Notes: a model not told the origin generated them from the sequence alone. Positions 1 through 9,221 are shown, numbered from the stretch's first letter. The stretch is DNA of 64,000 nt from Halanaerobiaceae bacterium (GCA_003553485.1 PWEJ01000112.1:39052-103051); one strand, 5' to 3'. A program made the numbers and translations.

Positions 1-1081
1 ATTTTTTCTGCGGGGCATGGGGATAAATTTCTGTGGTCTTTAAAACATTGCTCTCCCTATCGACAATGGCTATTTTGCAACCTGTGCGAAAAGCTGGATC
101 GATACCCATGATAACTTTATCCGGTAAGGGGCGCTGTAATAAAAGGGCCTCTAAGTTATCGGCAAATACTTTTCTGGCATGTTCGGCCGCTTTTTCTGTC
201 AGCTCGCTGCGTGCTTCTCTCTCTAAAGCCGGTCCTAAGAGGCGATTGAAGGCATCATCAATGATCTCCTTGAGCAGATTTTTTAAAGGTGAGTTTTTCT
301 TGATAATCTCTCTACTCAAACGCTTAATAATACTCTCCTCTGGTGGATCGATTTTAACTTTTAAAACTCCCTCTTCTTCTCCTCTATTCATGGCTAACAC
401 TCTAAAGGGGGGGATATTCTTTATAGGCTGGGTGAAATCATAATATTGTTCATAAACACCTTTCTCGTCAATCTCTGCCTCTTTAACTTCACTGGTTATG
501 CTGGCCTGCTGCCAGTACCTCTGACGAGAAAGGGCTTTCAGTTCGGGGTCTGAGGCTATTTTATCAGCTAATATATCTTTAGCCCCAGTGAGAGCTTCTT
601 TAAGAGAAGAGACGTCCTGGTCAGGGTCAACGAATTTCTCAGCTTTATTCTTTAAGTCTGTCAAGTTAAGCTCCTGTTTCCAGATAACTTTGGCCAGTGG
701 TTTTAAACCCCTTGCTTCAGCTTTATCGGCTCTAGTCTCTCGCCGGGGTTTATAGGGATAATAAATATCTTCGACTTCCTGTAAAGACTTTGCTTCTTCC
801 AGTTTTTTCTCTAATTCCGGGGTTAGTTTATCCTGGGCGGCTATTTTTTCTTTGGTAGTATCTATTTTTTCTTCCAGTTTAGCATGATAGCTAATTTTCT
901 CTGCTAAATCTCGCAGTTGATTTTCATCGAGACCACCTGTCTTTTCTTTGCGGTATCTAGCAATAAAAGGGATGGTATTGCCAGAATCTAAAAGGCTTAT
1001 CACCGATTTTATCTGCTCTATTGATATTTCAAGTTCCTGTGAAATCTGCCTAATTGATTTTGAAGAAACATTATAGTTCAC
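1..1081 (-). CDS. tex: Tex-like RNA-binding protein, 5' part (gene runs off the window)
   Basis: The reverse strand is open from a GTG at 1081 to the window edge, giving about 360 residues. It begins VNYNVSSKSIRQISQELEIS and contains TIPFIARYRKEKTGGL and later VIMGIDPAFRTGCKIAIVD, which are hallmarks of the Tex/YhgF N-terminal helical region and YqgF-like RNase H-fold domain. The S1 RNA-binding domain expected at the C-terminus lies beyond the window. An AGAGGAAG ribosome-binding site sits about 8 bases before the GTG. Tex proteins bind nucleic acid and affect transcription; their exact role varies. It follows divIC by about 70 bases on the same strand and may be cotranscribed. The start is chosen because no ATG lies in frame further upstream before the spacer and the SD is good. 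Confidence 0.88.
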   Translation of the reverse strand, partial: MNYNVSSKSIRQISQELEISIEQIKSVISLLDSGNTIPFIARYRKEKTGGLDENQLRDLAEKISYHAKLEEKIDTTKEKIAAQDKLTPELEKKLEEAKSLQEVEDIYYPYKPRRETRADKAEARGLKPLAKVIWKQELNLTDLKNKAEKFVDPDQDVSSLKEALTGAKDILADKIASDPELKALSRQRYWQQASITSEVKEAEIDEKGVYEQYYDFTQPIKNIPPFRVLAMNRGEEEGVLKVKIDPPEESIIKRLSREIIKKNSPLKNLLKEIIDDAFNRLLGPALEREARSELTEKAAEHARKVFADNLEALLLQRPLPDKVIMGIDPAFRTGCKIAIVDRESNVLKTTEIYPHAPQKK

Positions 1082-1149
1082 TTTTAAAACTTCCTCTCTT
1101 TATCTTCTTTCTATCTAATAATGGTTTTCGATAAAATATTTCTAAGCTG

Positions 1150-1452
1150 CTAATCCTGTTCTTCCTCTTCAAAGGGGATTATTAGTTCTTCCCCTGGTTT
1201 TACTAATCCTAAGCGCTGCCGGGCTAGTTTTTCTAAGTATTCCGGGTCATCGAGTTTCTGCAATTCTTCTTCTAATTTATGCTGATATTCCTTAGCTTCT
1301 CTTATCTGCTGTTGTTTTTCCTGGACTTCTGACTCCAGACTGCGAATTTCTAAATAATTATTAATTAACTGTAGACCCATTAAAATTAATAACAGCAGTA
1401 AAAATATCGGCAAAACTTTATAAAGAAGGATTCTTTTTAGAGAAAAATCCAT
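1150..1452 (-). CDS. divIC: FtsB/DivIC family septum formation protein
   Basis: A 100-residue protein with a short cytoplasmic N-terminus, one membrane helix (about residues 12-30), then a coiled coil (about 34-68) and an acidic tail. The coiled coil is followed by DPEYLEKLARQRLGLVKPGE, the conserved end of the DivIC/FtsB family. Such proteins act in the division septum with FtsL and FtsQ/DivIB homologues. In many Firmicutes divIC lies near mazG/spoVB and an S1-type RNA-binding gene; here it precedes tex but is separated from mazG by about 10 kb. Length is normal for the family. Confidence 0.85.
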   Translation of the reverse strand: MDFSLKRILLYKVLPIFLLLLLILMGLQLINNYLEIRSLESEVQEKQQQIREAKEYQHKLEEELQKLDDPEYLEKLARQRLGLVKPGEELIIPFEEEEQD

Positions 1453-1538
1453 AATACCCCTCCTAAAATACTGCAGAGTCCTGTTGTTATATTTATAATT
1501 CTGGATAAGGGGGCTATTTCCTTCACCGAAAATATAAA

Positions 1539-1570
1539 GAGGCCCTTACCACCACTCAGGTAGGAGCCTC
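1539..1570 (-). terminator. Probable bidirectional terminator after msmX
   Basis: An interrupted stem (GAGGC...TACC pairing with GGTA...GCCTC) lies 40-75 bases past the msmX stop codon. It is followed by a T-rich run on both strands, so it can end msmX on the minus strand. Confidence 0.55.
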
Positions 1571-1612
1571 CTTTTTATTTAAAAGGCTATTTAGTTTTTA
1601 AATAATACCTCT

Positions 1613-2743
1613 TTAATCACTCTGGGTAATAAAAGCTTCTTCAGTTTCAGCATCAAAGAGACGCATTTTGGCCTGGTCAACACCCAGTTTAATAATATCG
1701 CCGACTTCGGCCTCACTTTCTGCATCTACTCGAGCTATCATATTATGTTCTCCTGTGGCTAGATAAAGATAAATTTCTGAACCCATGGGCTCAACAACCT
1801 CTACCTCAGCCTCAAAAGAATTATCTTCTGTTACTTCAAAGTCCTGTTTTAAGCTTGTATCAGAAAGATCTTCTGGTCTAATGCCAAAGACTATATCTCC
1901 TCCGGCTGCCTCAGTTATATCGGGATAGTTATTGATCATCTCTTCAGATATTTTGAGTTTAAAGGCACCATTGCCCTCTAGATAATACTCATTTCCTTCC
2001 TTAACTAACTCGGCGTCTAAAAAATTCATAGCCGGGCTGCCAATAAAACCAGCAACAAACATATTCTCCGGATAATTATAGAGGGATAAGGGGTCATCTA
2101 CCTGTTGTATGAAGCCATCTTTAAGAACTACAATTCTATCCCCCATGGTCATAGCCTCAGTCTGGTCATGGGTAACATATATAACAGTGGTCTGTAACCT
2201 ATCGTGGAGTTTAGATAATTCTGCTCTCATCTGTACTCTAAGTTTAGCATCGAGATTGGAGAGGGGTTCATCCATGAGGAAGACCTTGGGCTCTCTAACT
2301 ATCGCTCTACCCAGAGCTACCCTCTGTCGCTGACCTCCAGAGAGCTGTTTGGGCTTTCTCTCTAAAAGATTTTCAATACCCAAAATTTCAGCCGCTTCTT
2401 CCACCCTACGTCTTATTTCATCTTTGGGAAATTTACGGAGTTTTAAACCAAAGGCCATATTGTCATAAACATTCATATGAGGATAAAGGGCATAATTTTG
2501 AAAGACCATGGCAATATCTCTATCTTTAGGCGGCACATCATTGACAACTTCGTCGCCAATTTTGATTGTACCTTCGGTTATTTCTTCCAGGCCAGCTACC
2601 ATCCTCAAAGTGGTGGATTTACCACAACCAGAGGGTCCTACCAGGACAAGAAATTCTTTGTCTCTTACTTTTAAGTCCGCGCTATTTACCGCTACCACAT
2701 CGTCAAAACGCTTAGTTACATTTTCCAGGGTTACATTAGCCAT
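1613..2743 (-). CDS. msmX: Carbohydrate ABC transporter ATP-binding protein (MsmX/UgpC type)
   Basis: A 376-residue ABC ATPase with Walker A GPSGCGKST (36-44), Q-loop FQNYALYPH, signature LSGGQ (134-138), Walker B VFLMDEP (154-160) and a C-terminal MOBE/TOBE-type regulatory region (about 235-376). This length and the sequence match the multi-sugar MalK/UgpC/MsmX family, which serves several carbohydrate importers from a single gene. No sugar permease or binding-protein genes are adjacent, which is typical for a shared ATPase such as MsmX. It lies just downstream of a LacI-family regulator and near pgmB, consistent with a role in disaccharide or glucan uptake. RBS AGGAGG precedes the ATG. Confidence 0.85.
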   Translation of the reverse strand: MANVTLENVTKRFDDVVAVNSADLKVRDKEFLVLVGPSGCGKSTTLRMVAGLEEITEGTIKIGDEVVNDVPPKDRDIAMVFQNYALYPHMNVYDNMAFGLKLRKFPKDEIRRRVEEAAEILGIENLLERKPKQLSGGQRQRVALGRAIVREPKVFLMDEPLSNLDAKLRVQMRAELSKLHDRLQTTVIYVTHDQTEAMTMGDRIVVLKDGFIQQVDDPLSLYNYPENMFVAGFIGSPAMNFLDAELVKEGNEYYLEGNGAFKLKISEEMINNYPDITEAAGGDIVFGIRPEDLSDTSLKQDFEVTEDNSFEAEVEVVEPMGSEIYLYLATGEHNMIARVDAESEAEVGDIIKLGVDQAKMRLFDAETEEAFITQSD

Positions 2744-2783
2744 TAATTAAACCTCCTAAAGTTTAATTTGTTTTTAAAACTCA

Positions 2784-3776
2784 TCAAGTGGTACCGCCTG
2801 CGATTATTTCAGGGTCATAAACCTTAATTTCGCTGTCTATCTCCTCTTCTGCCAGCATTTTTAATAATTTTTCTGTGGCTTCTTCAGCCATCTTGGCTAA
2901 AGGTTCATCAACTACTGTTAACTTAGGGCTGATAATATCTGCAATAAAATCACTTCCTGTGCCAATGACTTGAAAATCTTCTGGCACAAGATATCCCCCA
3001 GTCTTTATGGCTTCTATCAGACCTAGAGCAGCGAAATTTTCTGTTACGTATATAGCCAGGGGAGGTTGGTTTTTTTCCACAATATTAAAGAAAACCTGAT
3101 AGCCCTCTGCTCTATCTGTTACTCCAGAAAAAATTTCCCCTGAGCTACCGAGATGTTGCTGGCAGGTCGTAATAAATCCTTCTTTTCTTTCCATCTCAGC
3201 ATACTCCTGCTCATTACCTAAAACTAAAAGCGGTGGCTTAACATTGTTCTCCTCTAGCAAATGTTCAGCAGCTAAAATTCCCTCAGCCTGATAATCAATT
3301 AAATGCGAGGGAAGCAATAACTCCTCTAATAACATATTAATCAAAACCATATTGTTCTTGTTTTCTAAAGCTAAACGTAAAAATTTACCCTCGGCAGGAG
3401 TGCCACCTACAATTATCGCTCCATCAAATTGATTGCGCTGTAACAGGTCTAAATAACCAGCAGCTTTTTGAGAGCTACCAGCGGTATTACAAAGGACCAC
3501 CTGATAACCAGCTTTGTTGGCGGCTTTCTCCACCGAGGCAATTAAACCAGGGTAGCTCAAATCCTTTAAATCCGGCAATAGTAGGGCAATAACACTGGTT
3601 TTATTTTTAGCCAGCCCCTGGGCCAACCTATTGGGTTGATAATTATGTTTGTCAGCCAGTTTTAAAATTTTTTCCTTGGTCTCTTCGCTAACTCCAGGCT
3701 TATCATTTAAAGCTCTAGAAACCGTTGACTCAGCCACACCTGCCATCCTGGCCAAATCTTTAAGAGTTATTGCCAC
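2784..3776 (-). CDS. LacI-family transcriptional regulator
   Basis: A 330-residue protein with an N-terminal LacI helix-turn-helix (residues 2-50, including LARMAGVAESTVSRALND) and hinge, followed by a periplasmic-binding-protein-like ligand domain (about 60-328). The overall length is standard. The ligand is not determinable from sequence; the neighbours msmX and pgmB suggest a sugar or sugar phosphate. A perfect 12-base palindrome, GCAAGCGCTTGC, lies 18 bases upstream of the start and has the centre-CG form bound by LacI-family proteins, so autoregulation is likely. A similar sequence (AAACGTTT core) lies before the glucan phosphorylase gene at 43.1 kb. Confidence 0.88.
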   Translation of the reverse strand: MAITLKDLARMAGVAESTVSRALNDKPGVSEETKEKILKLADKHNYQPNRLAQGLAKNKTSVIALLLPDLKDLSYPGLIASVEKAANKAGYQVVLCNTAGSSQKAAGYLDLLQRNQFDGAIIVGGTPAEGKFLRLALENKNNMVLINMLLEELLLPSHLIDYQAEGILAAEHLLEENNVKPPLLVLGNEQEYAEMERKEGFITTCQQHLGSSGEIFSGVTDRAEGYQVFFNIVEKNQPPLAIYVTENFAALGLIEAIKTGGYLVPEDFQVIGTGSDFIADIISPKLTVVDEPLAKMAEEATEKLLKMLAEEEIDSEIKVYDPEIIAGGTT

Positions 3777-3793
3777 CGTTAACAGCTCCTAAC

Positions 3794-3805
3794 GCAAGCG
3801 CTTGC
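3794..3805. promoter_or_regulatory. LacI-family operator palindrome
   Basis: A perfect inverted repeat GCAAGCGCTTGC lies directly upstream of the LacI-type gene. Symmetry around a central CG is characteristic of LacI/CcpA-family operators, and the position implies autoregulation. On the minus strand the extended sequence also resembles a cre site. Confidence 0.7.
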
Positions 3806-3897
3806 AAAGGGCTTTAAAAAAATAGCATTAATATTTATATCTCTATTAATACTATTTCTAGTCGGAGATAAAAAGTCCTGCTTAAAATTTAATTTTT

Positions 3898-4443
<546 letters not shown>

Positions 4444-5091
4444 CTAATCTGCCTCCTCTAATATCACATCTAATTTTACATCAGCTGTACTGGCAAAAAC
4501 TAAATCTCCATGACCAACTCTCTCCGCCGGACCTATACCAACGGCAAACATATCAGCTGCCAGGGCGGCATCGATACCAGCTTCAGCATCCTCCAGGACA
4601 GCACATTCCTCTGGTTCTACATTGAGCTTTTCCGCTGTGTGGAGGAACAGATCAGGAGCTGGTTTAGGATTTTCCACACTATGTCCATCAGAAATTGTAT
4701 CGAACAAATCACCAATTTCCAGAGCCGAAATGACAGTCCTGGCATTACGACTTGCTGAAGCCACAGCAGTTTTTAAGTTTCGATTTTTAACCTCTAAAAT
4801 TAATTCTTCAGCTCCTGGCAACATATCCTCGGTTGTCATTTGCTTTAATTTTTCTTGATAATAACCGTTTTTCTTATCCATCAACCGCTGCATCTCTTCT
4901 TCAGGTAATTCCTGGCCATCAAGGATAATTTCCAGCGATCTGCGACGGGAAACACCGCGGAGCTGTTCATTTTTTTCCCGGGAAAAATCAAGACCCTCTT
5001 CATCGGCCATTCTCTGCCAGCTTTGATAATGAAACTCTGCCGTATCAGTAATTACCCCATCGAGATCAAAAATAATAGCTTTAATGGACAT
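4444..5091 (-). CDS. pgmB: Beta-phosphoglucomutase-like HAD phosphatase
   Basis: A 215-residue HAD-superfamily protein. The nucleophile motif is FDLDGVITDTAEFHYQSW, followed by the cap sequence LRGVSRRRSLEIIL, matching beta-phosphoglucomutase, which converts beta-glucose-1-phosphate to glucose-6-phosphate after disaccharide phosphorolysis. Motif II (VASASRN) and the motif III/IV region (KPAPDLFL, VLEDAEAGIDAA) are present. It lies in a minus-strand group with pyrR, a LacI regulator and msmX, supporting a role in maltose, trehalose or related sugar use. Ends exactly where pyrR begins. Confidence 0.87.
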   Translation of the reverse strand: MSIKAIIFDLDGVITDTAEFHYQSWQRMADEEGLDFSREKNEQLRGVSRRRSLEIILDGQELPEEEMQRLMDKKNGYYQEKLKQMTTEDMLPGAEELILEVKNRNLKTAVASASRNARTVISALEIGDLFDTISDGHSVENPKPAPDLFLHTAEKLNVEPEECAVLEDAEAGIDAALAADMFAVGIGPAERVGHGDLVFASTADVKLDVILEEAD

Positions 5092-5133
5092 TTTATTCTC
5101 CTTTCTGTCATAAAAAATAAATTAAATTTTACC

Positions 5134-5712
5134 TCAGATTAGCTTTTTTGAAAAGGCAATTTTTTCTTTCTTAACAAGGTTTGGCCGCCAAATTTCAATT
5201 TTGCTGGCCTTACCCTTCTCCTGCTGTGGAAAGCCATCAACTAACTCACAGATTTTACCAAAATCAAAGTCAGATATAGGGTGATCAATAAAATGATTAT
5301 TTATTAACGTTATGTGAAATTGCCAATCATTATAATTTTCCAGGGAAGATATATTTTCATCCCTCAATTTTAGATGTAATTGATCAGCAAAGTCCGTTAA
5401 GCTGGCAGTAGCTTTAAGCTTTAAAACCAGATAGCTGCTGCCTATTTGCTGTAAACAGGTTAAATCATCTAATTTTAAAATAATATTTTGAGAAAAGTTC
5501 TCTGCCTGTTTTTTAATAACCTGACTGGCTAGAGTAACTCTTTCTTTTTTTATCCTATCAATAGTTATATGGAGTTGAGGGAAGTCACTCTTTTGCTCCA
5601 GGCCCAGATATTCAAATAATTTTCGTTGCAGCACCTTTATTGCCTTCTCCAGATTTTCATCTGGTAACAGAACTACAAATAATTCCCGCTTGAGATCAGC
5701 TGGCCTAACCAT
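5134..5712 (-). CDS. 2H phosphoesterase (LigT / 2'-5' RNA ligase-like)
   Basis: A 192-residue protein with two HxT motifs, HIT at 48-50 and HIT at 133-135, the catalytic signature of the 2H phosphoesterase superfamily. Family members open or seal 2'-5' or cyclic phosphodiester bonds in RNA; the substrate here is unknown. A second, divergent 2H protein is encoded at 52065-52589. The gene is followed by pgmB within about 40 bases and may be in its operon. Confidence 0.72.
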   Translation of the reverse strand: MVRPADLKRELFVVLLPDENLEKAIKVLQRKLFEYLGLEQKSDFPQLHITIDRIKKERVTLASQVIKKQAENFSQNIILKLDDLTCLQQIGSSYLVLKLKATASLTDFADQLHLKLRDENISSLENYNDWQFHITLINNHFIDHPISDFDFGKICELVDGFPQQEKGKASKIEIWRPNLVKKEKIAFSKKLI

Positions 5713-5807
5713 AGTGTACCCCCTGAGATTTATTCATAAGTAGCAGGCATAGTTAAAAAATATCATTTTTTTAAGAGATTTGTTAGTAATTATATCAGGG
5801 GTGATAT

Positions 5808-7103
5808 CTAATCGCAAATATCTTCCTCTGCAACTTTATTTTCTTCAGCTATATTTTCCACTGCAACCAGCAAATTATTTTTACTGGCAAAGACCTCAAC
5901 TTCTGGCTTTTTGATAAGTTTTTGCCAGACTCTTTCCGCCTCACCCCTGGTATAATCACGCTCTTCTATTTTTCGCTCCTCTAACAATAATATTTTTTTA
6001 TCAGTGAAGTCCAGCAGTTGTTTCAGATTGTTTACATTGCCATGACCAAAGGGCAGGTCAGAAACAACTACTATATCAGCAGCTGCAATTTTATCTTTAT
6101 TTTGGTCCAAATCTTGCTCTTCAATATAGGAAAAGGCCTTTATATCCACAACCTCGTATCCTAATCTTCTAGCTAGCTCCCAATCACTATCACCCTGATT
6201 TAAGATTCCACAGCTTAATTGATAGTTTCTTTCATAAAATTCTTTAATTAGTTGCTGGCCCGTGCCACCACCACTTATTAGATGAATTTTCAAATTGGTT
6301 TTTAACTTTTCAGGCACACATTCTGCTCTGCCAGGCATTAAAACAACATAGGGACGGCCTGTTAGATAGTTTTTTCTTACCTTAACCTGGGTATTATATA
6401 CCTGGCCAATATTATCTTCAGTCAGTACCTCCTCTGGCTCACCGCTGGCAAAAATTTTTCCCCTATGCAACAGCACTAATCTGCTGCAATACTGGCCAGA
6501 AAGATTTAAATCATGGGAAACAACGAGGATAGTCAAATTCCTTTCCTGATTAAGATATGCCAATAAATCAAAAATCTCCCGCTGATAATTGATATCTAAA
6601 CTGGAGGTGGGTTCATCTAATAATATTATCTCTGGATCCTGTGCTAAAGCCCTGGCGATAATAACCCGCTGTTTCTCTCCCCCACTTAAACTATTAAAAT
6701 CCCTATCGCGAAAATTCCTGGTATCGGTAAGAGTTAAAGCTTCTTCCACTATTTTTCGATCATCATCTTTAATCTGGCCCCAGCGCCCCTGGTAGGGATG
6801 TCTCCCCATCATCACTATATCATAAACCGAAAAATTAAAACCAATATTTGTCTCCTGAGGCACTACCGACATCTTTTGAGCTAACTCCTTATTAGGGATT
6901 TTTAGTAAATCACTTCCCTCCAGATAGACCACCCCACTATCCGGGGTAAAGAGATTGCTGATATTCTTCAATAAAGTTGATTTCCCAGAACCATTAGGAC
7001 CAATAATAGCGGTAAATTCCTGCTCTTTTATGGCTAAATTAATCTCATCTATAATAGTATTTTCCTTATTATAGCCAAACTTTAACTTATCTATATTGAG
7101 CAT
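5808..7103 (-). CDS. Iron/cobalamin-type ABC transporter ATPase with extra C-terminal domain
   Basis: A 431-residue protein. Residues 1-255 are an FecE/BtuD-type ABC ATPase with Walker [10 protein letters not shown] (35-43), signature LSGGE, and Walker [13 protein letters not shown]. Residues from about 265 onward form an additional domain of roughly 165 residues (starts near [14 protein letters not shown], contains [15 protein letters not shown]) that looks Rossmann-like and is not part of the standard ATPase. It begins 6 bases after the permease gene ends, so the two are cotranscribed. Cobalamin, heme or siderophore iron are all possible substrates; no binding protein gene is adjacent. Confidence 0.82.
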   Translation of the reverse strand: MLNIDKLKFGYNKENTIIDEINLAIKEQEFTAIIGPNGSGKSTLLKNISNLFTPDSGVVYLEGSDLLKIPNKELAQKMSVVPQETNIGFNFSVYDIVMMGRHPYQGRWGQIKDDDRKIVEEALTLTDTRNFRDRDFNSLSGGEKQRVIIARALAQDPEIILLDEPTSSLDINYQREIFDLLAYLNQERNLTILVVSHDLNLSGQYCSRLVLLHRGKIFASGEPEEVLTEDNIGQVYNTQVKVRKNYLTGRPYVVLMPGRAECVPEKLKTNLKIHLISGGGTGQQLIKEFYERNYQLSCGILNQGDSDWELARRLGYEVVDIKAFSYIEEQDLDQNKDKIAAADIVVVSDLPFGHGNVNNLKQLLDFTDKKILLLEERKIEERDYTRGEAERVWQKLIKKPEVEVFASKNNLLVAVENIAEENKVAEEDICD

Positions 7104-7109
7104 TTATTT

Positions 7110-8150
7110 TCACCAACTTTCAGACTTGCGCTTCCGTAATAAATATATAAAGTAAGGCCCACCTACCAGCGCCGTTATTATACCTACCGGTATCTCTAAA
7201 GGAGGCATTAATGAACGGGCCAGCATATCAGATAGAACCAGAAAAACTCCTCCTAAAACAGCCGCCAGTGGAAGTAATTTTCGGTGATCAGGGCCAATGA
7301 GCAGGCGAGCAATATGAGGAACTACCAGACCAATAAATCCGATACTGCCACTAACTGCCACCACTGCAGCAGTAACTAAGGTGGCACCGGCAATCAACAT
7401 TTTTTTCACCTTTTCCACATTCAAACCCAGATGATGGGCACTCTCCTCACCCATAAGAATAAGGTTTAAATCATTGGCAAAAAATATAATAGGAATTAAA
7501 CCCAGAAAATAATAGGGAAGGATCATTCGGATATCTGACCAGCTACTACCAGAAAGGCTGCCCATCAACCAGAAAACAACTCGCTGTAAATCCTGAGTGC
7601 CCAGCACCATCACAAAAGATCTAATAGCATCCAGCATAAAAGCTGTTGCTACACCAGCCAGCAAAAATGTCATTACAGGTATTTTGTTGTTGACCCGGGC
7701 TAAATTATAAACCAAAATAACGGTCAGCAAAGCTCCCACAAAGGCAAATAGCGGGATAGTGTTGAAATATAAAAATGTAAAGCTTAAATTATAGACAATG
7801 GCAAAGGTGACAGCGGTACCTGCCCCGGCAGAAATGCCAACAATATAGGGATCCACCATGGGGTTTCGAATAACCCCCTGAAAAACAACCCCTGCAATAG
7901 CCAGTCCTGAACCCACCAGAAAGCTTAAGGCGATACGTGGTAGGCGGATATTGCGAATTATCACGGCATAGCGGGCCATCTCCCCTTCATCAGTAATCAA
8001 AGCCTGTATAACAGTCCGCAGGGGAATATCGGTGCTACCCAGTATGAGAGCTAAAAAAAATGTGAAGACCATTACCAAAAATGTAATTACTACAACCAGA
8101 ATATTTTTATGTTTTACTAGCAAAAATATCACCCTATCAATGAACATCAC
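7110..8150 (-). CDS. FecCD/BtuC-family ABC permease
   Basis: A 346-residue membrane protein with about ten hydrophobic segments and the family motifs LGSTDIPLRTV, GSGLAIAGVVFQGVIRNPMVDP and SGSIGFIGLVVPHIARLLIGPDHR. This family imports cobalamin, heme and ferric siderophores. The start is GTG at 8150 or the adjoining ATG at 8147; neither has a strong SD. A good promoter lies 56-84 bases upstream, right after the terminator of the tRNA operon. No periplasmic binding-protein gene is present in the window, so the binding protein must be encoded elsewhere. Confidence 0.88.
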   Translation of the reverse strand: MMFIDRVIFLLVKHKNILVVVITFLVMVFTFFLALILGSTDIPLRTVIQALITDEGEMARYAVIIRNIRLPRIALSFLVGSGLAIAGVVFQGVIRNPMVDPYIVGISAGAGTAVTFAIVYNLSFTFLYFNTIPLFAFVGALLTVILVYNLARVNNKIPVMTFLLAGVATAFMLDAIRSFVMVLGTQDLQRVVFWLMGSLSGSSWSDIRMILPYYFLGLIPIIFFANDLNLILMGEESAHHLGLNVEKVKKMLIAGATLVTAAVVAVSGSIGFIGLVVPHIARLLIGPDHRKLLPLAAVLGGVFLVLSDMLARSLMPPLEIPVGIITALVGGPYFIYLLRKRKSESW

Positions 8151-8205
8151 TTAATCTGCTGGTTCCAACAGCAAGTTGAAATCACAGGAGCACTTCTCTA
8201 AGGTA

Positions 8206-8234
8206 ATTTTATGTTAAGATTGATATTAAGTCAA
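8206..8234 (-). promoter_or_regulatory. Sigma-A-type promoter for the BtuCD-like operon
   Basis: TTGACT (8234-8229), a 17-base spacer and TAAAAT (8211-8206), read on the minus strand. It starts only a few bases after the T-run of the tRNA terminator. Confidence 0.75.
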
Positions 8235-8240
8235 ATAAAA

Positions 8241-8261
8241 AACCCCCGAATAATCGGGGTT
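8241..8261 (-). terminator. Rho-independent terminator of the 5S/tRNA operon
   Basis: AACCCC/GGGGTT stem with a TC/GA extension and a four-base loop, followed on the minus strand by a run of T residues. It lies 18 bases after the last tRNA gene. Confidence 0.85.
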
Positions 8262-8278
8262 GTCGTCTAGTATAAAAA

Positions 8279-8353
8279 TGGAGCGGGAAACGGGATTTGA
8301 ACCCGCGACATTCACGTTGGCAACGTGACGCTCTACCGCTGAGCTATTCCCGC
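8279..8353 (-). tRNA. tRNA-Gly (GCC)
   Basis: Complete cloverleaf with a GCGGGAA/TTCCCGC acceptor stem, anticodon loop TTGCCAA (anticodon GCC) and an encoded 3' CCA. Last tRNA of the 13-gene array. Confidence 0.95.
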
Positions 8354-8410
8354 CTGTTATCAGTTAGATTAGCAGTATTCTGCAAAAAATCTTGCCGGTA
8401 AATTAATAAG

Positions 8411-8497
8411 TGGTGGAGGGGAAAGGATTTGAACCTTTGAAGGCATCGCCGGCAGATTTACAGTCTGCTCCCTTTAGCCAGACTCGGGCACCCCTCC
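8411..8497 (-). tRNA. tRNA-Tyr (GTA)
   Basis: Class II tRNA with a long variable arm, acceptor GGAGGGG/CCCCTCC, anticodon loop CTGTAAA (anticodon GTA) and encoded CCA. Confidence 0.95.
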
Positions 8498-8534
8498 ACA
8501 AAAATATTTCCCTCTTGTAGAAATAAAATGAATA

Positions 8535-8610
8535 TGGTGGAGATAAGGGGATTCGAACCCCTGACCTCTACACTGCCAGTGTAGCGCTCTCCCAGCTGAG
8601 CTATATCCCC
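8535..8610 (-). tRNA. tRNA-Ala (GGC)
   Basis: Acceptor GGGGATA/TATCTCC with G-U wobble, anticodon loop CTGGCAG (anticodon GGC), encoded CCA. Confidence 0.94.
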
Positions 8611-8618
8611 ACTTTAAA

Positions 8619-8695
8619 TGGAGCCGATGACCGGACTCGAACCGGTGACCTCTTCCTTACCATGGAAGCGCTGCTACCACCTGAGCTACATCGGC
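8619..8695 (-). tRNA. tRNA-Thr (GGT)
   Basis: Acceptor GCCGATG/CATCGGC, anticodon loop ATGGTAA (anticodon GGT), encoded CCA. Confidence 0.95.
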
Positions 8696-8778
8696 AGATC
8701 AATAGATTATATTTTTTATTTAATTTTAGCAGCTTTGATTAAATCTAATTCAAACAATAAGTTTATTAAATGAAAAAG

Positions 8779-8855
8779 TGGCGGGGGCGACGGGATTTGA
8801 ACCCGCGATCTCCGGCGTGACAGGCCGGCGCGTTAAGCCACTTCGCTACCCCCCC
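8779..8855 (-). tRNA. tRNA-Asp (GTC)
   Basis: Anticodon loop CTGTCAC (anticodon GTC), normal T arm, discriminator G and encoded CCA. The 5' acceptor strand is seven G residues against CGCCCCC, which leaves a G6-G67 mismatch in the acceptor stem. The 77-base gap before it (8701-8778) contains only AT-rich spacer. Confidence 0.92.
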
Positions 8856-8859
8856 AAAA

Positions 8860-8935
8860 TGGTGGGCGAAACAGGGCTCGAACCTGTGACCCCCTGCTTG
8901 TAAGGCAGGTGCTCTCCCAGCTGAGCTATTCGCCC
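8860..8935 (-). tRNA. tRNA-Val (TAC)
   Basis: Acceptor GGGCGAA/TTCGCCC, anticodon loop CTTACAA (anticodon TAC), encoded CCA. Confidence 0.95.
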
Positions 8936-8941
8936 GAAAAA

Positions 8942-9017
8942 TGGCACCCTCAAGGGGATTCGAACCCCTGTCGCCAGGATGAAAACCTGGTATCCTAGAC
9001 CACTAGACGATGAGGGC
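8942..9017 (-). tRNA. tRNA-Glu (TTC)
   Basis: Acceptor GCCCTCA/TGAGGGT with a terminal G-U pair, anticodon loop TTTTCAT (anticodon TTC), encoded CCA. Confidence 0.95.
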
Positions 9018-9036
9018 GCAACTATTAACTCTCTCT

Positions 9037-9132
<96 letters not shown>

Positions 9133-9137
9133 AGGTT

Positions 9138-9214
9138 TGGTGGGTCTAAGAGGACTCGAACCTCTGACACCGTGGGTATGAACCACGTGCTCTAGCCAGC
9201 TGAGCTATAGACCC
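9138..9214 (-). tRNA. tRNA-Met, elongator (CAT)
   Basis: Acceptor GGGTCTA/TAGACCC is fully paired including position 1-72, so this is the elongator form. Anticodon loop TTCATAC (CAT), encoded CCA. Confidence 0.93.
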
Positions 9215-9221
9215 AGGAAAA

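Noticed and set aside
33..443. Open frame on the plus strand opposite tex
   Set aside because: The minus-strand frame is continuous and matches Tex; the plus-strand frame is compositional shadow with no RBS.
8151..8240. Cobalamin riboswitch before the BtuC-like gene
   Set aside because: The leader between the -10 element and the start codon is only about 50 bases and has no conserved B12-box; no room for the riboswitch.
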